NCBI RefSeq assembly: GCF_000012485.1
Contig: NC_007512.1
Location: forward strand, 40,001-104,000
Source: Pelodictyon luteolum DSM 273
GTDB lineage: Bacteria; Bacteroidota; Chlorobiia; Chlorobiales; Chlorobiaceae
DNA length: 64,000 nt
Direction of reading: 5' to 3'
A model generated the notes under the pieces. It worked only from the letters and a program-made list of their open reading frames with translations, was not told the DNA's origin and did no database searches. The translations under genes and the position numbers were made by a program. The first letter of the stretch is position 1; each line of letters begins with the position of its first letter. Below are positions 35,653 to 46,116 of this stretch, piece after piece.

Positions 35653-37107
35653 ATGGCAAAGGTCGTCGTTTTAGGCGCCGGTGTTTCCGGACATACCTGT
35701 GCTTCGTTTCTGAAGAAGAAACTCGGGAAGCATCATGAGGTAGTCGTGGTCACGCCGAACAGCTATTACCAGTGGATCCCGTCTAACATCTGGGTCGGAG
35801 TCGGCCAGATGTCGATTGACGAGGTCCGTTTCGAACTCAAGAAAGTCTATGACCGCTGGGGGATTGTCTTCAAGCAGGCCAGGGCCCTTGAAATCCATCC
35901 CGAAGGGGACGCCTCCACCGGGAAGGGCTACGTCACCATCGAGTACACCGCCGGCGACAACTCGGGCGTCAGGGAGAACGTGGAGTACGATTATCTCGTC
36001 AACGCCACCGGTCCGAAGCTGAACTTCGAGGCAACCGAAGGGCTCGGCCCCGACAAGAACAGCTACTCAGTCTGTACCTACTCGCATGCGGCGCACGCAT
36101 GGGAACACCTGCAGGAGAACATCAAGAAGATGCAGGCCGGACAGAAGCAGCGTTTCCTCATCGGCACCGGGCACGCCATGGCGACCTGCCAGGGTGCGGC
36201 GTTCGAGTACATCCTGAACATCGCCCACGAGATCTCCAAGCGCGGGCTGAGCAAGATGGCACAGATCACCTGGATTTCGAACGAGTACGAGGTCGGTGAT
36301 TTCGGCATGGGCGGCGCGTTCATCAAGCGCGGCGGATACATCACCCCCACCAAGGTCTTTACCGAGTCGATCCTTGCCGAGTATGGCATCAACTGGATCC
36401 GGCGCGCCGGTGTCTACAAGGTCGAGGACGGCAAAGCCTACTATGAGACTCTGGACGGCGAAGACAAGGTGCAGGAGTTCGATTTCGCGATGCTCATTCC
36501 TTCCTTCTCCGGTGTCGGCATGACGGCGTTCGACCGCGAGGGCAACGACATTACCGACACGCTGTTTGCTCCGAACAAGTTCATGAAGGTCGATGCGGAT
36601 TACGCACAGAAGCCTTTTGAGGAGTGGTCTGCCGATGACTGGCCGAGCACCTACCAGAACCCGACCTACAACAACATCTATGCCGTCGGCATCGCCTTCG
36701 CCCCTCCGCATGCGATCTCCAAGCCGATGACGAGCGTGACGGGCCGTCCGATATTTCCGACCCCACCCCGTACCGGCATGCCTTCCGGCGTTATGGGAAA
36801 GATCACGGCACTGAACATCGCCGAGCGCATCCACGGCGCCACAGAGCATCGCCACAAGGCCTCGATGAGCCGCATGGGCGCAGCCTGCATCGTATCCGGT
36901 GGTTTCGGTTCGTTCGATGGCCTCGGTGCATCAATGACCGTGTTCCCTGTCGTTCCCGACTGGGACAAGTACCCCGAGTGGGGCCGCGATATGAAGTACT
37001 CCGTCGGTGAGGCGGGTCTTGCGGGCCACTGGCTGAAGGTGCTGCTCCACTACCTCTTCTTCCACAAGGCGAAAGGCTATCCGTTCTGGTGGCTTATCCC
37101 CGAGTAG
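35653..37107 (+). CDS. sqrF: SQR-family flavoprotein, SqrF (type VI)-like
   Basis: The 484-residue protein begins AKVVVLGAGVSGHTCASFL (FAD fold) and has YAVGIAFAPPH near the second flavin-binding segment. Its cysteines are at 17, 141, 179 and 412. It is longer than, and distinct from, the SQR at 32881 and resembles the green sulfur bacterial type VI enzyme (SqrF) linked to growth at high sulfide. The C-terminus ends with a hydrophobic stretch (LAGHWLKVLLHYLFFH) suited to membrane contact. No clear ribosome binding site is seen. A 52-residue protein follows 59 bases downstream. Confidence 0.8.
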   Translation: MAKVVVLGAGVSGHTCASFLKKKLGKHHEVVVVTPNSYYQWIPSNIWVGVGQMSIDEVRFELKKVYDRWGIVFKQARALEIHPEGDASTGKGYVTIEYTAGDNSGVRENVEYDYLVNATGPKLNFEATEGLGPDKNSYSVCTYSHAAHAWEHLQENIKKMQAGQKQRFLIGTGHAMATCQGAAFEYILNIAHEISKRGLSKMAQITWISNEYEVGDFGMGGAFIKRGGYITPTKVFTESILAEYGINWIRRAGVYKVEDGKAYYETLDGEDKVQEFDFAMLIPSFSGVGMTAFDREGNDITDTLFAPNKFMKVDADYAQKPFEEWSADDWPSTYQNPTYNNIYAVGIAFAPPHAISKPMTSVTGRPIFPTPPRTGMPSGVMGKITALNIAERIHGATEHRHKASMSRMGAACIVSGGFGSFDGLGASMTVFPVVPDWDKYPEWGRDMKYSVGEAGLAGHWLKVLLHYLFFHKAKGYPFWWLIPE

Positions 37108-37166
37108 AAGAGCGTTTCGGCACAGAGGTAGAAGAAGAGATACATTAACTTTCATTTCGATCAACC

Positions 37167-37325
37167 ATGGGTAAATATAGAATCAAGGCATATTTCGACG
37201 AGGCCTATCCTCCGGTGCCCGAGAAATCAACGCTGTTCTGGCGCAAGTTCGTGCCGTGGCAGCTGATCCGTTTCATCATCCTGAACGTGAAGATGATCCG
37301 CATCGTCGTAGGCGGCCACTCCTGA
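37167..37325 (+). CDS. 52-residue protein downstream of sqrF-like gene
   Basis: The frame encodes 52 residues: a basic/aromatic N-terminal half (YRIKAYFDEAYPPVPEK) and a C-terminal stretch WQLIRFIILNVKMIRIVV that looks like an amphipathic or short membrane helix. It is followed at once by a strong terminator, so it is the last gene of the sqrF unit. No homologue is known to me. A role as membrane anchor or partner of the flavoprotein is inference. Confidence 0.65.
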   Translation: MGKYRIKAYFDEAYPPVPEKSTLFWRKFVPWQLIRFIILNVKMIRIVVGGHS

Positions 37326-37374
37326 ACTGAGGCAGGCTGCGGCGGAGTCTCATCCGTTTCTCACGTTTCTTTCG

Positions 37375-37426
37375 AAAGGGCACAGAATAACCAGCATCCA
37401 GTGCTGGGGGGTTCTGTGCCCTTTTT
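37375..37426 (+). terminator. Rho-independent terminator of the sqrF unit
   Basis: AAAGGGCACAGAA (37375-37387) pairs with TTCTGTGCCCTTT (37412-37424), and an inner CCAGCA/TGCTGG stem stacks inside. A T-run follows the 3' arm. The 13-bp outer stem is very stable. Confidence 0.9.
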
Positions 37427-37672
37427 CGTTCTGCATGGACGGGCCTATGGCGTTCGATTCCCTTTTCTGGCAACACCGGCATGCTGCGGCAGAACTCAGG
37501 TCGGTCGGTTGAGGGGGGCGTAAGAGGAAGTGCGGGCGCGTGGTTGATGGTGTGTATGCACCTGTTTCGGGTTGAAAGGCCGTCTTCCGTGCCCAGCATG
37601 GCTGTTGATCAACTCGGCAGGTTCGATATCCGCCTCGGCCGATGATGCGAACTCAGCCGCCTGCTTTCGCAT
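37427..37672. other. Intergenic stretch between convergent units
   Basis: With the terminator before it, about 350 bases separate the 52-residue gene from the nitroreductase. I see no supported gene, repeat or signal in this part. Confidence 0.5.
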
Positions 37673-38209
37673 TCAAAGATATGTTGCGATTTCTTCAAGC
37701 GGCTTTCGCTTTTTCGGTACGGGCGTGTATCCTTCGGCCGGATAGCCTAGAGGGGTAAATGCAAATACCTCGTCTTCACCCGTGAGACTGAGGGCTCTTC
37801 TCAGGCAGGGGAGGTCGAAAGCGGCGATCCAGCAGGTGCTGATACCTTCATTCTCAGCTGCGAGGATGATGTGGTCCATGGCGATACTGAGGTCGGTTTC
37901 CAGCGAGTTATAGCCGTCGGAAGCGCGAACCCATGCATCGCAGCGACGGCCTGTCACCACGAGAATCGCCGGGGCGGTCTGGAGCCAGTCGCGGGAGTAG
38001 CAGGCATGCACAGTCCTGAGGACTTCAGGCGTGCGTATCACGATGAAACGCCATGGCTGCAGGTTTTTTGCAGAAGGAGCGAGCCTGGCGGTCTCGAGGA
38101 TGCGATTGAGGGAGTCCTGGGGAATGGGGTCCTGTGTGAAGCTGCGGGTACTGCAACGTGATGCTGCCAGTGCGTGGAAGTCCATGGTGGTCAGGGCTTG
38201 GTCGTTCAT
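37673..38209 (-). CDS. Nitroreductase-family protein
   Basis: The 178-residue protein has the nitroreductase N-terminus [21 protein letters not shown] and the C-terminal [10 protein letters not shown], which together bind FMN. The substrate is unknown. Its start overlaps the DUF1997 stop (ATGA), so it is the last gene of the dxr-rseP-prfA-DUF1997 run. The cysteine-rich positions (Cys19, and TGRRCDAW) are not part of a known motif. Confidence 0.88.
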   Translation of the reverse strand: MNDQALTTMDFHALAASRCSTRSFTQDPIPQDSLNRILETARLAPSAKNLQPWRFIVIRTPEVLRTVHACYSRDWLQTAPAILVVTGRRCDAWVRASDGYNSLETDLSIAMDHIILAAENEGISTCWIAAFDLPCLRRALSLTGEDEVFAFTPLGYPAEGYTPVPKKRKPLEEIATYL

Positions 38210-38817
38210 GCATGCCGGATATGGCCGAAATCCTTTGAGATGCTGTGGAACATCCGGTTGGTCGCGGTCTGCATGATCATCGACATGCCGGCATTGGTCA
38301 TGGCTCGGATGATCTGTTCTGGAATGATGCGGAACGCGGGATAGAGGACGAACCGGACATCGATGCGGAGATCAAAATGCACTTTCGTCTGTTTTGGTTC
38401 CATCGGCACAAGGAGCATTTCGGCAAAGGCCTTGCCTTCGAACAGATAGTTCTTGGGGTCGTCGACCGGGTCTGAGGGCGCGTGGTGGTGCCAGAGGATC
38501 TTGCGGCCGACCATATGGCGGCTGATCATCTCGTCGGTTATCGATTCGGGGCCGATGCCATGTAGTTCCTCAGGAAGCTCCACCATCACCTCGTCGGTCT
38601 GTTTGACGTAAAAAATGACGTCAAACGGGTTCTGTTGCGGGTCGGTGACCCGGAAATGCCATCGGTAGACATCTGTCTCATCGGTCAGTTCGACCGTATG
38701 GCAGAAAGGGTTGAAGCCCAGAATTTTTTTCTGGTCAGAGAGGTAGTTGAGGGTACGATCGAACGTATCGGAAAAAATCCATTCACCCTTGCTTCTGCCT
38801 GTGGCATCCATTTCCAT
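38206..38817 (-). CDS. DUF1997-like protein
   Basis: The 203-residue protein has an SRPBCC-like alpha/beta pattern that recalls DUF1997, a family common in oxygenic and anoxygenic phototrophs. No catalytic residues are known. It is translationally coupled to the nitroreductase. The assignment to DUF1997 is by general resemblance only. Confidence 0.55.
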   Translation of the reverse strand: MEMDATGRSKGEWIFSDTFDRTLNYLSDQKKILGFNPFCHTVELTDETDVYRWHFRVTDPQQNPFDVIFYVKQTDEVMVELPEELHGIGPESITDEMISRHMVGRKILWHHHAPSDPVDDPKNYLFEGKAFAEMLLVPMEPKQTKVHFDLRIDVRFVLYPAFRIIPEQIIRAMTNAGMSMIMQTATNRMFHSISKDFGHIRHA

Positions 38818-38867
38818 ACGACTCTCCCTTCGCAGAGGACCATTGGTGTTAGTTGATTATGATGCCC

Positions 38868-39944
38868 CTAGGCCCGGGCGGCTTCCTGCAGCCGCTCTGT
38901 CTGGTCGTGCATCTTCAGGGCGTCGATCAATTCGCCGATCTCTCCCTGCATGAAGTGCGGCAGTCCGTGGCTGGTGAATCCGATGCGGTGGTCGGTCACG
39001 CGCGACTGCGGGTAGTTGTAGGTGCGGATCTTCGCGCTCCGATCCCCACTGGCTACCATCGTGCGCCGCATGTCCGCCCGTTCCTGCTGCTGCTCCTGGA
39101 GTTTGATGTCGTAGAGTTTCGCCATGAGCATCTTCATGGCCCGCTCCTTGTTCTGGAGCTGTGATCGCTCCTCCTGGCAGGCCGCCACGAGACCGGTCGG
39201 CTCATGCGTGATGCGGACGGCGGTTTCCACCTTGTTGACGTTCTGACCACCCTTGCCTCCGCTCCGGTATGTGTCGAACCGGAGGTCATCGCGCCGGATC
39301 TCCACATCAACCTCTTCAGCTTCCGGCAGGACAGCCACGCTTGCGGCGGAGGTGTGGATGCGTCCCTGCGTTTCGGTTTCCGGCACCCTCTGCACACGGT
39401 GTACGCCGCTTTCGTACTTAAGCGTGCCGTAGACGTCGTGGCCACTGATGGTCAGGGTGACCTCGCGGAACCCTCCGGGGCCGGAGCTTTCATTGTAGTC
39501 CAGCACTTCGCACCGCCATCCCTGGCGTTCGGCGTAGCGCTGGTACATGCGCATAAGGTCGGCGGCAAAGAGCGCGGCTTCCTCTCCGCCGGTTCCAGCG
39601 CGGATTTCCATGATGACGTTGCGCGAGTCTGCTTCGTCTTTCGGGAGCAGAAGGATCCGGAGCTCCTGCTCCAGACCCGGGATGCGCTCTTCAAGCTCCA
39701 GCATCTCTTCCCGGGCCATGGCCTTCATCTCGGGATCCTCTTCAGCCTTCTGCATGTGTCGCGACTCTTCGAGCTGCTGACGGGCGCTGGCATAACGGTC
39801 ATATGCCTGCACGATCTCCTTCAGGTCGCTGTACTCCTTGTTGAGCCTGCGGAAGCGAGTCTGGTCGCCGGCCGCTGCTGGGTCTGCGAGCATTCGCTCG
39901 AGATCAAGGTGACGCTCTTTTATGGACTGCAGTTTATCGAACAT
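38868..39944 (-). CDS. prfA: Peptide chain release factor 1
   Basis: The 358-residue protein has the GGQ peptidyl-tRNA hydrolysis motif ([20 protein letters not shown]) around residue 230. It also has [22 protein letters not shown] and the C-terminal [16 protein letters not shown] of class I factors. The sequence around GRIHTSAAS fits RF1 rather than RF2, so it reads UAA and UAG. It lies 17 bases after rseP. Confidence 0.97.
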   Translation of the reverse strand: MFDKLQSIKERHLDLERMLADPAAAGDQTRFRRLNKEYSDLKEIVQAYDRYASARQQLEESRHMQKAEEDPEMKAMAREEMLELEERIPGLEQELRILLLPKDEADSRNVIMEIRAGTGGEEAALFAADLMRMYQRYAERQGWRCEVLDYNESSGPGGFREVTLTISGHDVYGTLKYESGVHRVQRVPETETQGRIHTSAASVAVLPEAEEVDVEIRRDDLRFDTYRSGGKGGQNVNKVETAVRITHEPTGLVAACQEERSQLQNKERAMKMLMAKLYDIKLQEQQQERADMRRTMVASGDRSAKIRTYNYPQSRVTDHRIGFTSHGLPHFMQGEIGELIDALKMHDQTERLQEAARA

Positions 39945-39961
39945 CGGTTTCGCTTACGGCC

Positions 39962-41326
39962 TCAGGGATTCAGGATGTCGTTGATGAGTATGTAGGCGAA
40001 GAGCGCAAGAAGCAGCGTCATGCCGATCTGCTGGATGCGCATCTTGACTTCAATTGGAATCTCCCGCCCCATGACGCCTTCAGCGGCATTGATGACAAAC
40101 TGCCCGCCGTCGAGTGCCGGGACCGGCAGGATGTTGATGATGGCCAGCGATATCGAGAGCACGGCAAGGAAGTAGAGGAAGCTGACGGGACCCTGCTCCG
40201 CACTGCGGCTTGCGATCTTGGCGATCTTTATGGGGCCGCCGACAGACTTGCGGAAGTCCTCCTGTCCGGTGAAGATCTTGGAGAAACCCTGTACGGTCAT
40301 TGCGCTCATTTTCCATGTCTGGCTGATGCCGCTCTCAACCGATCCCATAAAGCCGAGCATGCGACGCTCGGAGGAGATAGTCTGTCGAAGCATGATGCCG
40401 ATTTTGCCGCTTGCCGATGGTGTGATGGAGGCGGTGAACTCCTCGCCTTTCATGCGGATTTCGTCGGCAGTGGCCGGCTCACCCTTCGGTGTATCAAGCC
40501 AACGCCAGGTGAAGGTGATGGGTTTCGAGGGGTTCCTGGAGATGATTCCCACCACTTCGGTCCAATCGGAGACCGGGTGGCCTTCAATTGCTGTAATGAT
40601 GCTTCCCGCCTGTATGCCTGCACCGGCAGCGGGATTGTTTGCAAGCACATCATCGATGACCGGAGGGACGATTGGGCGAATGCCGAACCCGTCCTGGTCA
40701 CTTACTTCGGACATGAAGTGTTTGGGTGTGGCGAGTGTGGTATCGCGGCCGTGGGAACGGAGAACGGTGAAGACCGGGCTTGATGAGGCGAAGCGTTCAG
40801 GGTCGAGCGCCTCTTCCCAGCTCGAGACCGGATGACCGTCAACTGCAATAAAGCGGTCACCGGTCTGCATGCCCATCTTGCTGAACACCGACCCTTCTTC
40901 TACAAAGGCGGGGGCCGTGGTGCTGGTTCGGGATTCTCCGAGAGTCAAGGTGACGCCGGTGAAGATGGCTGCTGCCAGCATCATGTTCATCGTCACGCCG
41001 CCGGCAAGCACAATGAGGCGCTGCCAGACGGGTTTGGCACGGAACTCCCACGGTTGAGGTTCGCCTTGCCCGAAGTCCGTATCCATGCTTTCATCGACCA
41101 TGCCGGCAATTTTCACGTAGCCGCCGAGCGGAAAGACCCCGATGCCGTACTCCGTCTCTCCGATCTTCTTTTTCCAGAGACGCATGTCGAAGAAGTCGAA
41201 TCCGATGTAGAACTTGTCGACACGCATGCCGAAAATTCTCGCCGTGATGAAGTGTCCGAACTCATGGACGGTGACGAGGATGAAGATTGCGACGATGAAA
41301 AAGAATGTTGTGCTCAGAACGTCCAT
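39962..41326 (-). CDS. rseP: RseP-type site-2 zinc metalloprotease
   Basis: The 454-residue inner-membrane protease has the zinc-binding HEFGH motif at residues 21-25 in the first helix, two PDZ-like stretches and the C-terminal [11 protein letters not shown] (the second metal site) before the last helices. It performs regulated intramembrane proteolysis, classically of an anti-sigma factor. The order dxr-rseP is a widespread bacterial pairing. Confidence 0.95.
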   Translation of the reverse strand: MDVLSTTFFFIVAIFILVTVHEFGHFITARIFGMRVDKFYIGFDFFDMRLWKKKIGETEYGIGVFPLGGYVKIAGMVDESMDTDFGQGEPQPWEFRAKPVWQRLIVLAGGVTMNMMLAAAIFTGVTLTLGESRTSTTAPAFVEEGSVFSKMGMQTGDRFIAVDGHPVSSWEEALDPERFASSSPVFTVLRSHGRDTTLATPKHFMSEVSDQDGFGIRPIVPPVIDDVLANNPAAGAGIQAGSIITAIEGHPVSDWTEVVGIISRNPSKPITFTWRWLDTPKGEPATADEIRMKGEEFTASITPSASGKIGIMLRQTISSERRMLGFMGSVESGISQTWKMSAMTVQGFSKIFTGQEDFRKSVGGPIKIAKIASRSAEQGPVSFLYFLAVLSISLAIINILPVPALDGGQFVINAAEGVMGREIPIEVKMRIQQIGMTLLLALFAYILINDILNP

Positions 41327-41412
41327 GGGTATCAGTTGCTGGAAACTGCCCGGGCTCAGGGCCCGGGATGCTTCCTGGTTTCATTGGTACGCGGATGCGC
41401 CTTCGGGGTGCG

Positions 41413-42561
41413 TTATCCGATGATTGCGTTTGCCGCCCGGCGTGCCCAACCGTCGGCATTGATATACTCCTCGAGCTCTACGGGGGTGTAAGCCTCATGC
41501 GCCTGCATGGTTTTGTCAACGGTTTCGGCGATGGCGGTGAAGCCGATCTTGTTGTTGAGGAAGGCCGCGACTGCTACTTCGTTTGCCGCATTCAGCACCG
41601 CCGGGTAAGTCCTCCCTGCCTTGAGGGCATCGAAGGCGAGACGCAGCGCCGGGAACCGGACCATATCGGGTTCCTCGAAGGTGAGGGTGCCGATGGTTGC
41701 CAGATCGAGTTTCTTGATGCCGCTTTCGCACCGTTCCGGCCAGGAAAGGGCGTAGGCAATCGGGGCGCGCATGTCGGGGGACCCGAGCTGGGCGATCACG
41801 CAGCCGTCGATGTACTCGACCATAGAGTGGATGATGCTCTGCGGATGGACTACCACGCCGATCTTTTCGGCGGGCATGTTGAAGAGCCAGTGAGCCTCGA
41901 TCACTTCAAGCCCTTTGTTCATCATGCTTGCCGAGTCGATGGTGATTTTTGCGCCCATGCTCCACTGCGGGTGCTTGAGGGCCTGCTCGGGGCCGGCCTT
42001 CTCCATGTCGGCGAAGGACGAGTTGCGGAAAGGTCCGCCCGAAGCGGTGAGGATGATGCGCTCCACGTCTTCCTGACGGTGGCCCTGAAGCGACTGGAAG
42101 ATGGCGGAATGTTCGCTGTCGACCGGCAGTAGCCGCACGTTGTGTTTCTTTACGAGATCGGATACCAGCTGTCCTGCGACGACGAGGGTCTCCTTGTTTG
42201 CCAGCGCGATATCTTTTCCCGCCTTGATGGCCTTGACGGTGGGGGTCAGTCCTGCAGCACCCACGATTGCCGAGACGACCATGTCGGAGCCCTCGGCGGC
42301 AGCAACGGTTCCGGCGCCTTCGATGCCGTGGCATATCTCGGGCAGGTCGGTGCCGAGGAGAGTTTTGAGGAGTTCAGCGGACCCGGCATCACGTACCGAT
42401 ACGATGGAGGGGTTGAACTCCCTGATCTGTTCTGCGAGCATGTTGACATCATGGCCTTCAGCCAGGCCGACAATCTTGAATCGATCGGGGTGCTGGCGGA
42501 CGACATCGAGTGTGCTGAGTCCGATGGACCCGGTGCTGCCGAGAATCGATAATGCTCTCAT
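41413..42561 (-). CDS. dxr: 1-deoxy-D-xylulose 5-phosphate reductoisomerase
   Basis: The 382-residue enzyme begins with the NADPH motif ILGSTGSIG (residues 6-14). It has the metal-binding [18 protein letters not shown] and [10 protein letters not shown] segments. It makes 2-C-methyl-D-erythritol 4-phosphate, the committed step of isoprenoid synthesis, needed here for carotenoids, quinones and bacteriochlorophyll tails. It heads a minus-strand run down to the nitroreductase. Confidence 0.97.
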
Positions 42562-42678
42562 GGTAGTGGGAAAAAATGGTTGCCGGATTGCGCTGAAAGG
42601 TAACGGGCTGAATTTATGCTTTTTCGTGAAGGCTTACAAACAGAGCAGATCCCGTTTCAGGGCTGCCGTTTTTTCTCT

Positions 42679-42706
42679 TTGCATTACAGGGAAAATATGG
42701 TATAAT
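42679..42706 (+). promoter_or_regulatory. Promoter of tRNA-Val
   Basis: A -35-like TTGCAT (42679-42684) and a consensus -10 TATAAT (42701-42706) are 16 bases apart. The -10 ends 12 bases before the tRNA. Confidence 0.7.
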
Positions 42707-42718
42707 AAGCCCCCTCAA

Positions 42719-42792
<74 letters not shown>

Positions 42793-42809
42793 CATCAGGC
42801 ATATGCCAG

Positions 42810-42836
42810 GGGCAGGTAAACAACCTGCCCTTTTTT
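42810..42836 (+). terminator. Rho-independent terminator after tRNA-Val
   Basis: GGGCAGGT (42810-42817) pairs with ACCTGCCC (42823-42830), followed by six T (42831-42836). Confidence 0.9.
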
Positions 42837-42868
42837 CATTCCTTCTCCCCGCCCTTTTCTCCGTTCAT

Positions 42869-44989
42869 CTAGTTGTCGGAGACGTTTCTGGACTGCCGCA
42901 ACCGCTCGGCCGCTGCTTCGAGCTCGGCCAGTTCAGTTGCGCTGAGCCCGACCTTTTCCGTGCTCTCTGCGTCCGCCGTCGTTTCGGGTTCGTGCGCAAC
43001 CATGCCGTTCTCCGCGGATTTCTTGCTGCAGTCAACCTCTCCCGAATCTTCTTCCTGGCCGCCGGGCCGCTTACCGAGGATCTCCTCGATCTGGCAGTAC
43101 TGGAGCATCTCTTTTGTGAGCAGCTCCCGGGCCAGTGCCTCAAGCTTGCTCCGGTGTTCCTTGAGCATGGTTCTGACTGTGTCGGCAGCCGATTCCACAA
43201 TAGCCTTCACTTCTTCGTCAATGAGGCGGGCGGTCTCGCCCCCGAACTTCTTCTCGACGCCGGGAGCTCCGTAGTAGGGGTTGTTGCTTTCGTAGTACGA
43301 GAGGTTGCCGATCTTATCGCTCATACCGTAAACCATCACCATGTTGTAGGCGATGCCGGTGATCTTTTCCAGATCGTTCTGTGCTCCGGTCGAGATCTCC
43401 CCAAACACGCTCTCCTCAGCGATGCGCCCGCCGAGCAGGCCGCAGATGCGCGCGAACAGCTCCCGCTTCGTCATGAGGTAACGGTCCTCGAGCGGGATGT
43501 TCATCGTGTAGCCGAGCGCGCTCATGCCGCGAGGCACTATGGAAATCTTCTGCACCGGGTCGTTTTCCGGCATCATCCAGCTGACGATGGCGTGGCCCGC
43601 TTCATGGTAGGCGACGATCCGCTTCTCTTTCGGGTTGATGACCTTGTTCTTTTTCTCGAGGCCCGCCACCACTCGCTCGATAGCGTCTTCGAAGTCCTTC
43701 ATCTCGATGCTCTCCTTGTTGCGGCGGGAGGCGAGCAATGCGGCTTCGTTGGCAGCATTGGCGATCTCGGCTCCGGCGAACCCCGGCGTCTGCGATGCGA
43801 GCGCCTTCAGGTTTACGTCCGGGCTGAGCGACATGTTCTTGGTATGTACCCTGAACGTATCCATCCGTCCCTTGAGGTCCGGCTTGTCGACCATGATCTG
43901 GCGGTCGAACCGGCCGGGGCGGAGCAGGGCGGGGTCGAGCACGTCGGGGCGGTTTGTGGCCGCCATGAGGATGACTCCTTTGTCTGTCGCGAACCCGTCC
44001 ATTTCGACGAGGAGCTGGTTGAGGGTGTTTTCGCGTTCGTCGTTTCCGCCCATCATGGCGCCTTTGCCGCGGCTCCTGCCGACAGCATCGATTTCATCGA
44101 TGAAGATGATGCAGGGGGCCTTCTCCTTGGCCTGGCGGAACAGGTCGCGCACTCGGGCCGCACCGACGCCGACGAACATCTCAACGAAGTCCGATCCACT
44201 GATGCTGAAGAACGGCACGTCCGCTTCTCCTGCGACGGCTTTGGCAAGGAGGGTCTTGCCGGTGCCGGGAGGGCCGACGAGCAGCACGCCTTTTGGGAGC
44301 TTGCCACCGAGGCGGGTGTACTTTTTCGGGTCCTTGAGGAAGTCGACCACCTCCATCACCTCGGCTTTGGCTTCATCGAGACCAGCCACGTCCTTGAAGG
44401 TGATGCGGGTGTGTTCGTCAAGGTTTTCATAGAGTGCGGCCTTGTTCTTGCCGATATTCATGAACTGCGCTCCCGGACCTCCTGCGCCCATGCGGCGGAA
44501 AATGAAAAAGTAAAGGCCGAAAAGCAGGGCGAAGGGGAGCACCCACTGGATCAGTTCGCTGATCCAGGTGGTTCCGGGCGAGCCCTCATATCTGACTCCG
44601 TGGGTTTCCAGAAGAGCGGTAAGGCTTTCGTCACGGACGGGGTTTACCGTCACCTCGTTTTCCGGGGTTTTCGCGCCGGGCAGAAGCTTGCGGGTTGTAT
44701 CATTGCCCTCTTCCTGCTTCGGCAGGCCGCTGTCGACGCCGGGCTTGAGCGTGACATAGATTTTCTCGGGCGCAATCCGTACGGATTCGACCTTGTTTTC
44801 CGTGATGAATGTCCGGAAGGTGCTGTAGGGTATTTCCCGTGACGAACCTGACCAGAAAAAGGCGAGCTGAAGGCCGATAAGCAGTGCGATGACCACCACG
44901 TAGTATATCATCGGGAGCTTCGGTCGTGGCTGGGGGGTTTCAGGTTCGGAATTATAGGGATTGGAGGGTTTCAGCGAGTTTTTTGCCAT
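42869..44989 (-). CDS. ftsH: ATP-dependent zinc metalloprotease FtsH
   Basis: The 706-residue protein has two N-terminal transmembrane helices around a periplasmic domain, a AAA+ module with Walker A GPPGTGKT (~residue 238) and the SRH region, and the zinc protease motif HEAGH (~residue 462). It degrades membrane and cytosolic proteins as a hexamer. The ATG at 44989 is chosen; a TTG one codon earlier is unlikely. The C-terminal ~60 residues after SADTVRTML are acidic and low in conservation. The gene is divergent from pyrF. Confidence 0.97.
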   Translation of the reverse strand: MAKNSLKPSNPYNSEPETPQPRPKLPMIYYVVVIALLIGLQLAFFWSGSSREIPYSTFRTFITENKVESVRIAPEKIYVTLKPGVDSGLPKQEEGNDTTRKLLPGAKTPENEVTVNPVRDESLTALLETHGVRYEGSPGTTWISELIQWVLPFALLFGLYFFIFRRMGAGGPGAQFMNIGKNKAALYENLDEHTRITFKDVAGLDEAKAEVMEVVDFLKDPKKYTRLGGKLPKGVLLVGPPGTGKTLLAKAVAGEADVPFFSISGSDFVEMFVGVGAARVRDLFRQAKEKAPCIIFIDEIDAVGRSRGKGAMMGGNDERENTLNQLLVEMDGFATDKGVILMAATNRPDVLDPALLRPGRFDRQIMVDKPDLKGRMDTFRVHTKNMSLSPDVNLKALASQTPGFAGAEIANAANEAALLASRRNKESIEMKDFEDAIERVVAGLEKKNKVINPKEKRIVAYHEAGHAIVSWMMPENDPVQKISIVPRGMSALGYTMNIPLEDRYLMTKRELFARICGLLGGRIAEESVFGEISTGAQNDLEKITGIAYNMVMVYGMSDKIGNLSYYESNNPYYGAPGVEKKFGGETARLIDEEVKAIVESAADTVRTMLKEHRSKLEALARELLTKEMLQYCQIEEILGKRPGGQEEDSGEVDCSKKSAENGMVAHEPETTADAESTEKVGLSATELAELEAAAERLRQSRNVSDN

Positions 44990-45227
44990 CAATCAACTGT
45001 CGTAATGGTAATTATAAATATCTGTTTCTATGGATCGTTATCGAATGTCGTGAATGATCAATTTACTGGATTCTTCCATTTAATGAAGCATATCGTTCCA
45101 AAACATATCATATATTGAGCAATTGTTTAAATGCCTTTCCCCAGCTATTAGTTTCCCTGAGGCCACGGGAAAGGGTGGCCAGATCCCTCTTGACGGCGGC
45201 CGTAATATCAGGGAAGGAGACAGCATT

Positions 45228-46052
45228 ATGAACGCAGCCCGCGATAAGGCAAATCACCGGATCTCAACGTTGAAATCACTGCTGTGTGTCGGTCTTGATG
45301 CCGACAGGGAAAAGGTTCCTGCAGTGTTTTCTCGATTTTCGAGCCCGGTTCTCGAGTTCAACCGCTCCGTCATCCGCGCCACCCGAGATTATGCGGCGGC
45401 CTACAAAATCAATACCGCCTTCTATGAGGCGAGGGGAATCGAGGGGTTTCGCGACATGGAGGAGACTCTGGTGGAAATCCCTTCGGAGTGCCTCAGTATC
45501 GCCGATGCCAAAAGGGCCGACATCGGCAACACCAGCAGGATGTACGCCAGAGCATTTTTCGAGCACTGGGAGTTCGATTCCGTGACGGTGGCGCCCTACA
45601 TGGGCTACGACTCCCTCGAGCCATTCTTCTCCTACTCCGACAAACTTGTTTTCGTACTCTGCCTCACCTCCAATGCCGGGTCCCGGGATTTTGAAGAGCA
45701 GCAGCTGGAAGGCGGCCTTCCTCTCTACCGCCGGGTGTTGGAGCGGGTTTCACAGTGGGGTGCCGGTGGCAACGGTGGCGTGGTCGTCGGGGCAACGAAG
45801 AGCGCCCTTCTTGCAGACATCCGCAACGCGGCACCGGGTCTGTTTTTCCTGATTCCCGGAGTCGGAGCGCAGGGCGGCTCTCTTGAAGAGGCCGTCGACC
45901 TTGGCGTGGACGCCAACCGTGAAGGAGCTCTGGTCAACATCAGCCGCAGCCTCATTTATCCCCCGGGGGAGTTCAGGGATATTGCGGCTTACGAGGCTGC
46001 GGTGTCGATGGAGGCTGAACGCCTTCACTCCGCCATGCGGAGCGTCCTCTAG
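45228..46052 (+). CDS. pyrF: Orotidine 5'-phosphate decarboxylase (type 2)
   Basis: The 274-residue TIM-barrel enzyme has LCVGLDAD, the catalytic DAKRADIGNT motif and the phosphate-binding IPGVGAQGG. It belongs to the longer type 2 PyrF group. It converts OMP to UMP. A GGGAAGGAGA site 7 bases before the ATG fixes the start; the in-frame codons upstream to 45123 are rejected. It is followed by glmS after 64 bases. Confidence 0.96.
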   Translation: MNAARDKANHRISTLKSLLCVGLDADREKVPAVFSRFSSPVLEFNRSVIRATRDYAAAYKINTAFYEARGIEGFRDMEETLVEIPSECLSIADAKRADIGNTSRMYARAFFEHWEFDSVTVAPYMGYDSLEPFFSYSDKLVFVLCLTSNAGSRDFEEQQLEGGLPLYRRVLERVSQWGAGGNGGVVVGATKSALLADIRNAAPGLFFLIPGVGAQGGSLEEAVDLGVDANREGALVNISRSLIYPPGEFRDIAAYEAAVSMEAERLHSAMRSVL

Positions 46053-46116
46053 ACAGAGGCTCTCTGTTGTCGTATATTATAATGAAACAGCACGAGTACT
46101 AACCGGAATTGAATTT

